A stretch of DNA of 64,000 bases from positions 3,782,001 to 3,846,000 of the forward strand of contig NZ_CP194171.1 in the NCBI RefSeq assembly GCF_050908845.1, in the 5' to 3' direction. The stretch is from Marinobacterium_D sp050908845 (lineage in GTDB: Bacteria > Pseudomonadota > Gammaproteobacteria > Pseudomonadales > Balneatricaceae). Below are positions 1 through 8,618 of this stretch, piece after piece (position 1 is the stretch's first letter; every line of letters begins with the position of its first letter). The translations under genes were made by a program, and so were the position numbers. A model generated the notes under the pieces. The model was not told where the DNA came from, ran no database searches, and worked only from the letters and a program-made list of their open reading frames with translations.

Positions 1-6
1 AAGATT

Positions 7-246
7 ATGGATACCAGCGCCCATACGCTGAATACCCTGTTCGAGCAGCTGGGTCTGCCCAGTGATACGGCGGCTATCGACCAGTTTATCGAGACCCACC
101 GCCTGTTCAGCGAAGAGATTCCGTTGCACAAAGCCACTTTCTGGACCGACTCCCAGGCCTCGTTCCTGCAGGATGCGATCCAGGCCGATTCCGACTGGGC
201 CGAAGTGGTGGATGAACTCAACATCCGCCTGCGCAACGCCCATTAA
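7..246 (+). CDS. DUF2789 family protein
   Basis: This is a small acidic protein of 79 residues that I recognise as the DUF2789 family, found in many gammaproteobacteria. It is predicted to be all-helical and cytoplasmic. The conserved features are an N-terminal LFEQLGLPS stretch, a central PLHKATFW segment and a closing DELNIRLR helix. There is no signal peptide or membrane segment. No function is established for the family. It stands alone upstream of yaaA with a gap of about 115 bases. The open frame begins close to the left edge of the window, and the ATG at 7 fits the family's usual length of roughly 75-80 residues. Confidence 0.85.
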   Translation: MDTSAHTLNTLFEQLGLPSDTAAIDQFIETHRLFSEEIPLHKATFWTDSQASFLQDAIQADSDWAEVVDELNIRLRNAH

Positions 247-360
247 AGCCATCAAGAAACCGCGGCCACTTCCCTCTCGTTGAAGCGGCCGCCTTTTGCC
301 GACCAGGCAGGTTGGGTATCATCGGCAGTTCTCAATTCACGGATTGCAGGCCCAACTTCG

Positions 361-1143
361 ATGCTGACTCTGATCTCCCCCGCCAAAACACTGGACTACG
401 AATCTCCGCTCGCGACCGACAAGCACACCGAGCCGCGTTTTCTCGACCACTCCGCGGAACTGATAGAGCAGCTGCGCACCCTGGCCGTGCAGGATATTGC
501 CGACCTGATGAAGCTGAGCGACAAGCTGTCGAGCCTCAACGTGGCACGCTACGAAAGCTGGGAACGCGAGCACAACCTGGACAACGCCCGCCCAGCCGTA
601 CTGGCGTTCAAGGGCGATGTTTACACCGGCCTCGAAGCGGAAAACTTCAGCGATGCGGATTTCGAGTTCGCCCAGAACCACCTGCGCATTCTTTCTGGCC
701 TCTATGGCGTGCTGCGCCCGCTGGACCTGCTGGAACCCTACCGCCTGGAGATGGGTACCAAGCTGAAAAACAAGCGCGGCGATAATCTTTACCAGTTCTG
801 GGGCAACATCATCACCGAGTCCCTTCAGGCGGAACTGAACGAACAGGAAAACCCGGTGCTGGTGAACCTGGCCTCCAACGAATACTACAAGTCGGTGAAG
901 CCGAAGAATCTGGATTGCGACATCATCACCCCGGATTTCAAGGATCTGAAAAACGGCCAGTACAAGATCATCAGCTTCTACGCCAAGAAAGCCCGTGGCC
1001 TGATGAGTCGCTATATTATCGAGAACCGCATCGACAACCCGGAAGCGCTGAAAGCGTTCGATCTGGAAGGCTACTACTTCAGCCCGGAGCAGTCTGAGGG
1101 TAACAAGTGGATTTTCCTGCGGGATGAGCCGCCGGCGAAGTAA
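361..1143 (+). CDS. yaaA: YaaA (DUF328) peroxide-stress protein
   Basis: A 260-residue cytoplasmic protein of the YaaA/UPF0246 family, known from E. coli to limit intracellular iron and DNA damage under hydrogen peroxide stress. Diagnostic motifs are MLTLISPAKTLD at the N-terminus, a central LSGLYGVLRPLD block and NLASNEYYKSV, followed by ISFYAKKARGLMSRY near the C-terminus. I chose the ATG at 361 because the family invariably starts MLxxISPAKxL. The frame is open further upstream from a non-ATG start at 280, but that extension has no family similarity. It is a single gene followed by a hairpin and a dispersed repeat. Confidence 0.95.
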   Translation: MLTLISPAKTLDYESPLATDKHTEPRFLDHSAELIEQLRTLAVQDIADLMKLSDKLSSLNVARYESWEREHNLDNARPAVLAFKGDVYTGLEAENFSDADFEFAQNHLRILSGLYGVLRPLDLLEPYRLEMGTKLKNKRGDNLYQFWGNIITESLQAELNEQENPVLVNLASNEYYKSVKPKNLDCDIITPDFKDLKNGQYKIISFYAKKARGLMSRYIIENRIDNPEALKAFDLEGYYFSPEQSEGNKWIFLRDEPPAK

Positions 1144-1174
1144 GGATAGTTTTTACTCCGCATCGTTTATTTGA

Positions 1175-1211
1175 ATGAAGCCCAGTCGCAACTAATGCTG
1201 GCTTCATCTTT
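1175..1211 (+). terminator. Probable terminator after yaaA
   Basis: An inverted repeat of ATGAAGCC with GGCTTCAT (1175-1182 and 1200-1207) is extended inward by two more pairs. It is followed by CTTTA. It lies about 30 bases after the yaaA stop. The T-tract is short, so termination is plausible rather than certain. Confidence 0.5.
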
Positions 1212-1229
1212 ACCTCAAGCCTCTTCGAC

Positions 1230-1445
1230 GCAGGTTTCGCCTGCTGGCGAGTCAAGGATCTTGGGCGCCCAAGATCCTTAACAATCCTAAACCGCCCCGA
1301 CAGCTTGATCGGCTACGCCGATTACTCTGTGCTTCTCGCCTGAAAGAGCGGGATCTCCAAACTCGCCGCTACGCGGCTCAGACAGTCGATCCCGTTTCTC
1401 TCTTTCAGCCTGCGATGCTCGGCTGCGCTGAAGGGGATGATTGGT
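1230..1445 (+). repeat. Dispersed intergenic repeat, copy A
   Basis: This about 215-base non-coding block recurs in inverted orientation at 15096-15323. Shared landmarks in order are GCAGGTTTCGCC, GCGAGTCAAGG, CCTTAACAATCC, TGTGCTTCTCGCCTGAAAGAG, CTCCAAACTCGCCGCT, CGGCTCAGACAGTCGATCCC, CTCTTTCAG and GCGATGCTCGGCTGCGC. Inside it CTGAAAGAG and CTCTTTCAG pair to give a long stem, with GGGATC/GATCCC nested within. It contains no open frame of note. The 1144-1553 gap otherwise holds only the terminator described above. The same general design (GCCCTGCTGGGCGAGTCA followed by structured spacer) is, from memory, common in intergenic spaces of marine gammaproteobacteria. Confidence 0.8.
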
Positions 1446-1553
1446 GCGCTTAGACGGCTAGGAGCCAAAGTGAAATTAAGCGTTCTGGTCAAAAGAGCAA
1501 ACCTGGCACACCCGCCCCACTGAAGATGGTTTGACCAAAGTAACCCGATCCAA

Positions 1554-2786
1554 TCAGAGCCTCGCTGCAGGTGCCAGACCGCGGATTATTTCCGAGTCTA
1601 CTCCAGCCATTATTTCGGCCAGCAGCTGGCCGGTAGTCGGCCCCAGCGTAAACCCTTGATGGCCGTGGCCGAAGTTGAACCACATGCTTTGGTGCTTCGG
1701 TGCCGCACCCACCATTGGCAGCATATCGGGCATACAGGGCCGGCTACCGAACCACTGGGGCTCATCGATTCGTTCGCCCAGGTCCAGCAGGCTGCGCAGC
1801 GCTGCAGCACCACGTTCCAGCTGGATCGGTTTCGCTGCCGAGTCCAGACCCACCAGCGCCGCGCCCGAAGTGACGCGCATCCCCTTCTGCATCGACGCCA
1901 CCACGACGCCGTTATCCACATCCAGGAACGGACGCTTCAGAGCCACCGGCGCATCGAAGTGGCCGTGATAGCCGCGTTTGTAGATCATCGGAATCCGGTA
2001 GCCAAAGCGGCGCAGCAGCTGCGGTGACCAGGGACCCAGGGCGATGACCGCCTGTTCGGCCTCGATCGATCCGTTTTCGCTCTTAACACACCAACCTTTG
2101 CCTGTCTGCCGCAGGCTTTGAGCATCACCCTGCCGACAGACGCCACCACGCTTAATAAACAGCGCACGGTACGCATCGGTCAGCGCGCCGGGGTCCCGGC
2201 AGCTCCAGCTCTGGTTCCAGTGGATAACTCCGGCGGGCGCCTGCTTTAGCGCGGGCTCCTCCGCACGGTAGGCAGCGCCCTCGAGAATGCGTGAGCTGAT
2301 GCCGTACTGCTCTCTGAACCGCTCAGCGTCCCTGGCTGCTTGTTCAAAACTGCTCTGCTGGCGATAAACCTCCGACAGTCCATCGGTGGAAATCAGCGGG
2401 CGCATCCCCGCCGCATCCACAAGAGGCGCGTGGTCATCGGCAGCACGAGAGGTGAGCTGTGAATAGATGCGGCTGATACGGGCGTGCTCGGCGGGCGCGG
2501 AGTGGCGGAAGTAGCGCCAGAGCGCCGGCATCATCCGCAGCAGAGCACCCGGCTGCCAGAGCACGTCGTTACTGAGGCCAAGGCCGTAACGGAACAGGGT
2601 TGTCAGGTTTCTCGGCAAGGCATAGGGTTCCGCCGCCTCGGTCTGGATCACGCCGGCGTTACCGTAGCTGGTTTCGCGACAGCTGCTATGCCGGTCCACC
2701 AGCACCACCGAGTGCCCTTGGGCCTGCAAGGCGAGCGCGGTGGAAACACCGACCATGCCGGCACCCAGAACCAGTATCTCTGACAT
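1554..2786 (-). CDS. FAD-dependent D-amino acid dehydrogenase-like oxidoreductase
   Basis: A 410-residue DAO/DadA-superfamily flavoprotein. The N-terminus carries the FAD-binding Rossmann motif GAGMVG (about residues 8-13) followed by LVDR, the ribose-binding acidic end. A GNAG segment near residue 43 and a C-terminal GHGHQGFTLGPTTGQLL segment are typical of the DadA small-subunit-like family. The expected reaction is oxidative deamination of a D-amino acid (or other secondary amine) to a 2-oxo acid, with electrons to the membrane quinone pool. There is no signal peptide. It is 20 bases downstream of the TetR gene on the same strand, so the two are likely cotranscribed. The neighbouring aldolase and D-serine lyase genes favour a D-amino acid substrate, but the exact one cannot be read from the sequence. 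Confidence 0.82.
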   Translation of the reverse strand: MSEILVLGAGMVGVSTALALQAQGHSVVLVDRHSSCRETSYGNAGVIQTEAAEPYALPRNLTTLFRYGLGLSNDVLWQPGALLRMMPALWRYFRHSAPAEHARISRIYSQLTSRAADDHAPLVDAAGMRPLISTDGLSEVYRQQSSFEQAARDAERFREQYGISSRILEGAAYRAEEPALKQAPAGVIHWNQSWSCRDPGALTDAYRALFIKRGGVCRQGDAQSLRQTGKGWCVKSENGSIEAEQAVIALGPWSPQLLRRFGYRIPMIYKRGYHGHFDAPVALKRPFLDVDNGVVVASMQKGMRVTSGAALVGLDSAAKPIQLERGAAALRSLLDLGERIDEPQWFGSRPCMPDMLPMVGAAPKHQSMWFNFGHGHQGFTLGPTTGQLLAEIMAGVDSEIIRGLAPAARL

Positions 2787-2806
2787 CCAGCCCTCCCTGC
2801 TGCCGC

Positions 2807-3559
2807 TTATCCGCCAGTGTTGTCCGACCTGGGCGCCCGCTGCGCCAGGCCATCGATGATGATATCGAGCAGCATCTCAAAGCTGCTGTCGTAGGAAACA
2901 TCGGCGCCGTTCTGCCAGCGCAGCACGAAAATACGATTGCTGATCAGCGGCAGCACCGCGTGGGTATGGGGAAATTGTTCGGCATCGAAGCTTGCGACCC
3001 GATCGGCAAAAGTCTGCTGCCAGCCGCTGGAGTCATCCGCCGGTGGCGGCGCCAGCTCCATGGTGACAAAACCGGACAAGCCGCCGATCAGCACATTGAA
3101 CGCATCGCGCAGACTCTCGCCCTCAAAGCCCGCTTCCGCCAGTGCCGCCAGCACCGTCTCCACCCAGACCAGGTTGGCAACACCGTTGGACTTCATTTGC
3201 GCACCGAGCAGCGGCGCCACCCTGGGGTGTTGATGCACCAGGTAACGGTAGCGGCGGAACACCGAGCGCAGGCGCTCCTGCCAGCCCTGATCCGGTTCGA
3301 AATCATCGGTCAGTGCAGCGGTGATCACCGCGGAAACTTCGGCGAACAGATCTTCCTGGCGCCCGCCCACATGCCAATAGATCACGGCGGGCGATACCCC
3401 AAGGGTTCTGGCCAGTTCGCGCATGGAGAAGGCGGCCAGCCCGCGCTGGTCGATCTGCTCTATGGCGGCATTAACAATCTGCGCCTTATCCAGGCCCACT
3501 GTTGCCGCCCTGCCCCGCAGCCCCGGTTTCTTATCGTTTTTATCGCTATGACTGGCCAA
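2807..3559 (-). CDS. TetR/AcrR family transcriptional regulator
   Basis: A 250-residue regulator with an N-terminal TetR helix-turn-helix (about residues 24-70: IVNAAIEQIDQRGLAAFSMR, then LGVSPAVIYWHVGGR as the recognition helix region) and a divergent ligand-binding C-terminal domain. It is preceded by a basic tail of about 20 residues. It is transcribed away from the aldolase gene at 3704 and precedes the DadA-like gene. The 144-base divergent spacer contains a 25-base near-perfect palindrome (3613-3637) that is the natural candidate operator, suggesting control of both itself and the aldolase. The inducer is unknown. Confidence 0.9.
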   Translation of the reverse strand: MASHSDKNDKKPGLRGRAATVGLDKAQIVNAAIEQIDQRGLAAFSMRELARTLGVSPAVIYWHVGGRQEDLFAEVSAVITAALTDDFEPDQGWQERLRSVFRRYRYLVHQHPRVAPLLGAQMKSNGVANLVWVETVLAALAEAGFEGESLRDAFNVLIGGLSGFVTMELAPPPADDSSGWQQTFADRVASFDAEQFPHTHAVLPLISNRIFVLRWQNGADVSYDSSFEMLLDIIIDGLAQRAPRSDNTGG

Positions 3560-3612
3560 GAAGCTGCTTTCCCGATGACTACGATTGCCTTTTGATCGTT
3601 TTGACGATACTA

Positions 3613-3637
3613 CTTAATAGAACACCGTTCAATTAAG
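3613..3637. promoter_or_regulatory. Candidate TetR operator palindrome
   Basis: Arms CTTAATAGAAC (3613-3623) and GTTCAATTAAG (3627-3637) around an ACC centre match at 10 of 11 positions as an inverted repeat. The site lies between the divergent TetR and aldolase genes. Size and symmetry are typical of TetR-family operators. Assignment to the adjacent regulator is inference. Confidence 0.65.
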
Positions 3638-3703
3638 CCTGCACAGCAGAAGACTGCAGCCGGGCCACATCATCAGCAACGCATAATTCACGGAGTACAC
3701 AGC

Positions 3704-4867
3704 ATGGTCACGGGTCCTGATCCGCAGGCACTGGAAGTAGGTTTTGAGCTGCCGGCTCAGGTCGGAATGGACGAGAGTGAGATTCAGACACCCTGCCTGA
3801 TCCTCGACCTGGATGCGCTGGAACGTAACATCATCAAGATGGGCGAGTACGTCAAAGCCCACGGCATGCGCCACCGTGTTCACGGCAAAATGCACAAGTC
3901 GGTGGATGTGGCCAAGCTGCAGCAGAAACTCGGCGGCGCCGATGGCGTCTGCTGCCAGAAGGTCTCCGAGGCCGAGGTGTTCGCTCGTGGCGGTATCAAG
4001 GATGTGCTGATCTCCAACCAAGTGCGCGATCCGTTGAAGCTGAAACGTCTGGCAGCTATCCCCAAGCTGGGTGTCCGCACCAGTGTCTGCATCGACGATA
4101 TAGCTAACGTGGCTGAGCTATCGGCAGCGGCAACAGCCGCGGGCACCGAGCTGGAATGCCTGGTAGAGATCGACTGCGGCGCCGGGCGCTGCGGTGTGGA
4201 TACACCGGAGCAGGCAGTGGCGATCGCCCAGGCAATCGACGCAGCCGACAACCTGAAGTTCGGCGGCATCCAGGCCTACCAGGGCGATATGCAGCACCTG
4301 CGTACCTATGCCGAGCGCAAGGAGAAACTGGATATCGCCGTGGCGAAGGCTAAGCAGGTGGTGGACGCGCTGACCGAAGCCGACCTCAAGCCTGAGCTGG
4401 TCACCGGCGGCGGCACCGGCTCCTACTATTTGGAGAGTAACTCCGGCGTTTACAACGAACTTCAGTGCGGCTCCTACGCCTTCATGGATGCAGATTACGG
4501 CCGCAACCTGGACCAGGAGGGGCGCCGAATCGATCAGGGCGAGTGGGAGAATGCGCTGTTTATTCTCACCAGCATCATGAGCCACGCCAAGGCGGACAAG
4601 GCGGTCTGCGACGCCGGTCTCAAGGTGCAGTCGGTGGACTCAGGCCTGCCGGTGATCTTCGGCCGCGACGATGTGAAATACGTCAAATGCTCCGACGAGC
4701 ACGGCGAGATCGAGGATCCGCACAACGTTCTGAAGATCAACGAACGCCTGCGCCTGATCCCCGGCCACTGCGACCCGACCTGCAACATCCACGACTGGTA
4801 CGTGGGCGTGCGCAACGGCAAGGTGGAAGCTCTCTGGCCGGTCAGCGCGCGAGGCAAGGCATACTGA
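3704..4867 (+). CDS. DSD1-family PLP aldolase (D-threonine / D-3-hydroxyaspartate aldolase-like)
   Basis: A 387-residue fold-type III PLP enzyme of the alanine-racemase-like DSD1 family. Visible landmarks are TPCLILDLDALERNI, the probable PLP lysine region HRVHGKMHKS (about residues 55-64), a phosphate-binding TGGGTGSY segment near residue 227, and a C-terminal PGHCDPTCNIHDWYVG that supplies the metal-binding His/Cys pair known in D-threonine aldolase and D-serine dehydratase. Relatives cleave D-3-hydroxyaspartate or D-threonine to glycine plus an aldehyde/glyoxylate, or dehydrate D-serine. The ATG at 3704 has a GGAG nine bases upstream. The ATG at 3767 is an alternative that removes 21 weakly conserved residues. 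It is convergent with the following LysR gene. Confidence 0.85.
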   Translation: MVTGPDPQALEVGFELPAQVGMDESEIQTPCLILDLDALERNIIKMGEYVKAHGMRHRVHGKMHKSVDVAKLQQKLGGADGVCCQKVSEAEVFARGGIKDVLISNQVRDPLKLKRLAAIPKLGVRTSVCIDDIANVAELSAAATAAGTELECLVEIDCGAGRCGVDTPEQAVAIAQAIDAADNLKFGGIQAYQGDMQHLRTYAERKEKLDIAVAKAKQVVDALTEADLKPELVTGGGTGSYYLESNSGVYNELQCGSYAFMDADYGRNLDQEGRRIDQGEWENALFILTSIMSHAKADKAVCDAGLKVQSVDSGLPVIFGRDDVKYVKCSDEHGEIEDPHNVLKINERLRLIPGHCDPTCNIHDWYVGVRNGKVEALWPVSARGKAY

Positions 4868-4882
4868 ACGTACTGCAGCGCC

Positions 4883-5785
4883 TCATTCCAAAGCCATGCA
4901 AAGGGGTTCCAGAAAGGCAGCAACCCCTTTCGGCAGAGTGCGCCCCGCCATGGTCTGTACTTCGATGGTTCGGGCGCTCATCTCCCGATCCTTGATCGGC
5001 AGCGCCTTAAGTTCGGAGCCATCATTCAGATGACGGATAGAGACCTCGCCAAACAGCGTGATACCGCCCTCGCAGGCGGCAAACTGGATCAGTGAATTGA
5101 CAAAGTTACACACCATCACCGGCTCGATCAGCAACCCCTGGCGACTGCAGCTCACATCGAACAGCTGACGTACCGTGGTATCCGGTGTCGGCAGCGCCAG
5201 CGGGTAGTTGCTGAGCTGGGCCAGGGTCACCTGCTTCTTCGATGCCAGCGGATGATCCTTGGCCATGATGGCGTAGATCGGTGCCATGATCCGCTTCTCC
5301 ACCTTGATATCCCGCTCCGGCGGCGGCGATATGGCCAGGCCGATATCCGCATTGCCCTCACGCACCCTGCGGGTCACTTCGGCCGATGAGCAGATCTGCA
5401 GATCGAAGTGGATCCCCCAGTACTTCTTGCGGAACTCACCGATCACATGGGGCAGCAGATAGCTCGCCAGACCCTCGATACTGGCGATATGCACCATCCC
5501 CTTCTGTATCCCTTCAAGGCCGGTGATCTCATCGATAATCCGCGCTGCCTCCAGCCGCGCCTTGCGCGCATGACCGGCCAGCAGCTCCCCCGATGGGCTT
5601 AGCCTCATACCGGTGGGCAGGCGCTCAAACAGCTGGGTACCCAGCTCTGACTCCAGCCGCGCAATCTGCCGGCTCACCGCCGACGGCGCCACATGCAACT
5701 CGTTGGAAGCTTTGTTGATCGAGCCCTGACGGGCCACCTCAAGAAAATAGCGCAACGCATTGTCCACTAGCGCCCGGTCATTCAT
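4883..5785 (-). CDS. LysR family transcriptional regulator
   Basis: A 300-residue LysR regulator. The winged helix-turn-helix occupies about residues 8-67 (ALRYFLEVARQGSINKASNE, then HVAPSAVSRQIARLE), followed by a PBP2-type effector domain beginning near MVHIASIEGLASYL. The start at 5785 is chosen because GGAAGGATAGAGAT immediately precedes this ATG and the domain begins eight residues later. An in-frame extension to 5908 has no LysR similarity and would run through the probable operator. It is divergent from the peptide ABC transporter operon and presumably controls it. The effector is unknown. Confidence 0.92.
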   Translation of the reverse strand: MNDRALVDNALRYFLEVARQGSINKASNELHVAPSAVSRQIARLESELGTQLFERLPTGMRLSPSGELLAGHARKARLEAARIIDEITGLEGIQKGMVHIASIEGLASYLLPHVIGEFRKKYWGIHFDLQICSSAEVTRRVREGNADIGLAISPPPERDIKVEKRIMAPIYAIMAKDHPLASKKQVTLAQLSNYPLALPTPDTTVRQLFDVSCSRQGLLIEPVMVCNFVNSLIQFAACEGGITLFGEVSIRHLNDGSELKALPIKDREMSARTIEVQTMAGRTLPKGVAAFLEPLCMALE

Positions 5786-5809
5786 ATCTCTATCCTTCCA
5801 CGCCCCGAG

Positions 5810-5832
5810 GGTATTGCCGAAAAGGCAATACC
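5810..5832. promoter_or_regulatory. Perfect palindrome, probable LysR operator
   Basis: GGTATTGCC (5810-5818) and GGCAATACC (5824-5832) form a perfect nine-base inverted repeat around GAAAA. The inner part TGCCGAAAAGGCA fits the LysR T-N11-A rule. It sits 25 bases upstream of the LysR start, the usual position of an autoregulatory site, and 142 bases from the ABC operon start. Confidence 0.7.
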
Positions 5833-5973
5833 TTATTCGAAAAATACATCTAACTGCATGCCCAAAGCCAGCGTTAGTATCGAATGCAACAGGGTTAAGG
5901 CACGACAAAAAAACAGTGCAGACCTATATAAAGTTATGCCCCTGAGATTAGACCCGCTAAGGAGTACCACACG

Positions 5974-7578
5974 ATGTTGAAACCGAAGTTCAACCGCCGT
6001 TCGACAGGACTCGGTATGCTGGCAGTTGCTGGCATGGCCAGCGCTCTTTCCTTCGCTGCTAACGTTCAGGCTGACACCACCGTACGTGCCGTCATGCACG
6101 CAGCGCTGCGTGGTCTTGATCCGGTTGCCAGCAGTGCAACCATCACCAAGAACCACGGTTACATGATCTATGACACCCTGCTGGGTCTGGACGAAAACTA
6201 CGCGCCCAAGCCGCAGATGGCTGACTGGGAAGTTTCCGAAGATGGTATGACTTACACCTTCTCCCTGCGCGATGGCCTGACCTGGCACGACGGCACGCCG
6301 GTCACCGCCGCTGACTGTATCGCTTCGCTTAAGCGCTGGGGCACCTTCGACGCCGGCGGCAAGCTGCTGATGGCTAACACTGAAAGCCTGACCGCTGTTG
6401 ACGATAAAACCTTTGAGCTGAAGCTGGCCAAGCCGTTTGGCGAAGTGATCAGCCTGATCTCCAAGCCCTCCTCCGTTCCCGCCTTCATGATGCCGGAAGC
6501 GGTGGCCAGCGTGCCGAACGGTGAGCCGCTGCCGAACCAGATCGGTTCAGGTCCGTTCAAGTTTGTCGCCGATGAGTTCCAGCCAGGCGTCAAAGTAGTT
6601 TACGAAAAGTACGATGAATACGTACCCCGTACTGAAGCACCAGTAGCTACTTCCGGCAGCAAAGAGGTGTATGTGGACCGCGTCGAGTGGATCAACATGC
6701 CGGACGTGCAGACCACCATCAACGCCATCAACAGCGGCGATATCGACTACATCGAGCGTACCCCTTACGACCTGATGCCGCTGCTTGAAGCCAACCCTGA
6801 AGTGCACACTGCGGTGAACGACCCGCTGGGCTGGATGTCCGTGGCGCGCATGAACTTCCTGCACGCGCCGCTGAACGACGCCCGCATCCGCCGCGCCGCA
6901 CTGCTGGCCGTGAGCCAGGAAGACGTGATGGCGGCGATGATCGGTGATCCGCGTTTCTACGAACTCTGCGCCTCCGTCTTCGGCTGCAACCACCCCCGCG
7001 AAAGTGAAGTTGACGGTGAATCTCTGACCAGCGGCGGCGACCTGGAAGAAGCCAAGAAACTGCTGGAAGAAGCCGGCTACGACGGCACCCCGGTGGTGAT
7101 CCTGCAGCCCACCGACGTGGCCACCCTGGCACCGCAGCCAATCGTTGTTGCCCAGGCACTGCGCAAGGCCGGTTTCAAGGTTGAACTGCGCCCGATGGAC
7201 TGGCAGACCGTGGTTAGCCAGCGCGCCAGCAAGGACCTGCCGAGCGAAGGCGGCTGGGGCATGTTTATCACCAACTACAGCGTCGATGCGCTCTGGTCTC
7301 CGGTGGTTAACCCGCTGCTGATCTCCAGCGGCGAAACCGGCAGCTACTTCGGCTGGCCGGATATCCCCGAAATGGAAAAACTGCGCTCGGACTACGCGGC
7401 GACTACTGATGCTGACGCCCGTGCCCAGATGGTGACCGACGTGCAGAAGCTTGCCATGCAGGAGGTCAACACCATCCCGCTGGGTCAGTTCAAGCTGGTC
7501 AACTCCTGGCGCGATGATGTCTCCGACATCGTCCAGGGTCCGCTGACTGCCTTCTGGGGCATGAAGAAAGAGGACTAA
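5974..7578 (+). CDS. ABC transporter periplasmic substrate-binding protein (SBP family 5)
   Basis: A 534-residue extracytoplasmic solute receptor of the DppA/OppA/GsiB family (SBP_bac_5). A Sec signal peptide with a hydrophobic core (MLAVAGMASALSFAA) is cleaved after about residue 33 at VQA-DT. Mature features include KPQMADWEVSEDGMTYTFSL and LRDGLTWHDGTPVTAADC, both classical family-5 motifs. An AAGGAG Shine-Dalgarno lies nine bases before the ATG. It is the first gene of a four-gene importer. A strong GC hairpin follows it, which typically keeps receptor transcripts in excess. The ligand is predicted to be a short peptide or an amide/amine-containing small molecule, guided only by the downstream amidase. 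Confidence 0.92.
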   Translation: MLKPKFNRRSTGLGMLAVAGMASALSFAANVQADTTVRAVMHAALRGLDPVASSATITKNHGYMIYDTLLGLDENYAPKPQMADWEVSEDGMTYTFSLRDGLTWHDGTPVTAADCIASLKRWGTFDAGGKLLMANTESLTAVDDKTFELKLAKPFGEVISLISKPSSVPAFMMPEAVASVPNGEPLPNQIGSGPFKFVADEFQPGVKVVYEKYDEYVPRTEAPVATSGSKEVYVDRVEWINMPDVQTTINAINSGDIDYIERTPYDLMPLLEANPEVHTAVNDPLGWMSVARMNFLHAPLNDARIRRAALLAVSQEDVMAAMIGDPRFYELCASVFGCNHPRESEVDGESLTSGGDLEEAKKLLEEAGYDGTPVVILQPTDVATLAPQPIVVAQALRKAGFKVELRPMDWQTVVSQRASKDLPSEGGWGMFITNYSVDALWSPVVNPLLISSGETGSYFGWPDIPEMEKLRSDYAATTDADARAQMVTDVQKLAMQEVNTIPLGQFKLVNSWRDDVSDIVQGPLTAFWGMKKED

Positions 7579-7618
7579 GCTTAAGGCTTGAAACCTCTCT
7601 TCGAACCCTTGTAACAAG

Positions 7619-7638
7619 CCCCGCCCGCCCGGGCGGGG
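7619..7638 (+). terminator. GC hairpin after the receptor gene
   Basis: CCCCGCCC pairs with GGGCGGGG across a four-base loop, 40 bases after the receptor stop, with no U-tract. This suggests an mRNA-stabilising or attenuating hairpin giving differential expression within the operon rather than full termination. Confidence 0.6.
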
Positions 7639-7676
7639 TGCTCGATCCCGATTCACCTCTATCCGGGGGATAAACC

Positions 7677-8618
7677 ATGCTTGGTTACTTTATCCGTCGA
7701 CTGCTGGCCGCCATACCCGTCATGCTCGTCGTCGCTCTATCCGTGTTTTTGCTACTGCGCCTCTCGCCGGGCGATCCCGCTACCATCATCGCCGGTGAAA
7801 TGGCCGATGCCGAGCAGGTTAACAACATCCGTACCGCCCTCGGCCTGAACGAACCGCTCCATACCCAGTTTTTTATCTGGATCGGCAACCTGCTTCAGGG
7901 TGACTTCGGCACCTCGCTGATCTCCCAGACCTCGGTGATGTCGATGATCTCCCAGCGTCTTGAGCCGACCATCAGTCTCGCTCTGGCCGCTATTACATTG
8001 ACCGTTCTGGTCGCTGTGCCCCTGGGCGTGATTGCTGCCTGGAAACAGGGCAAGTGGATCGACAACCTGGTGATGTCCACCTCCGTGGTTGGCTTCTCGG
8101 TACCGGTCTTCGTCATCGGCTACATCCTGATTCAGGTGTTCGCCATCGAGCTGAAATGGCTGCCGGTACAGGGTTACCGCAGCATCGATGATGGCATCGG
8201 CGAATTCATCTCGCGCCTGATTCTGCCGGCGATGACCCTCTCTTCTGTCTATATCGCACTGATCGCCCGTATGACCCGCGCCAGCATGCTGGAAGTGCTC
8301 GGCGAGGATTACATTCGTACCGCCCGCGCCAAGGGCCTGGGCCAGCGCATCGTACTGTTCCGCCATGCCCTGCGTAACGCGGCCGTGCCGATCCTCACCG
8401 TGGTTGGTGCCGGTTTCGCGCTGATGGTCTCCGGCGTGGTGGTCACCGAAACCGTGTTCAACATCCCGGGCCTTGGCCGTCTGATCGTGGATGCGGTGCT
8501 GTCCCGTGACTATCCGGTGATCCAGGCGCTGATACTGCTTACTGCCGGCCTTTACGTGGTCATCAACCTGCTGATCGACCTGTCCTACGCCATCACTGAC
8601 CCGAGGATCCGTTACTAA
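7677..8618 (+). CDS. ABC peptide transporter permease (DppB-like)
   Basis: A 313-residue inner-membrane permease of the DppB/GsiC type with six predicted membrane segments. The N-terminal signature (MLGYFIRRLLAAIPVMLVV, then LLRLSPGDPA) and the EAA loop (LGEDYIRTARAKGLGQRIVLFRHALRNA, about residues 205-235) are diagnostic. The C-terminus DLSYAITDPRIRY is the standard end of this subfamily. It is separated from the receptor gene by 98 bases with the hairpin. Its TAA overlaps the start of the next permease (TAATG), indicating translational coupling. Confidence 0.95.
   Translation: MLGYFIRRLLAAIPVMLVVALSVFLLLRLSPGDPATIIAGEMADAEQVNNIRTALGLNEPLHTQFFIWIGNLLQGDFGTSLISQTSVMSMISQRLEPTISLALAAITLTVLVAVPLGVIAAWKQGKWIDNLVMSTSVVGFSVPVFVIGYILIQVFAIELKWLPVQGYRSIDDGIGEFISRLILPAMTLSSVYIALIARMTRASMLEVLGEDYIRTARAKGLGQRIVLFRHALRNAAVPILTVVGAGFALMVSGVVVTETVFNIPGLGRLIVDAVLSRDYPVIQALILLTAGLYVVINLLIDLSYAITDPRIRY

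Noticed and set aside
3704..4867. Considered as BhcC of a beta-hydroxyaspartate cycle.
   Set aside because: The window lacks the other cycle genes (aminotransferase, dehydratase, iminosuccinate reductase, IclR regulator) next to it, so only the broader DSD1 family is supported.
6547..7656. Minus-strand frame of about 369 codons opposite the peptide receptor gene.
   Set aside because: Antisense shadow with no start signal or recognisable domain.
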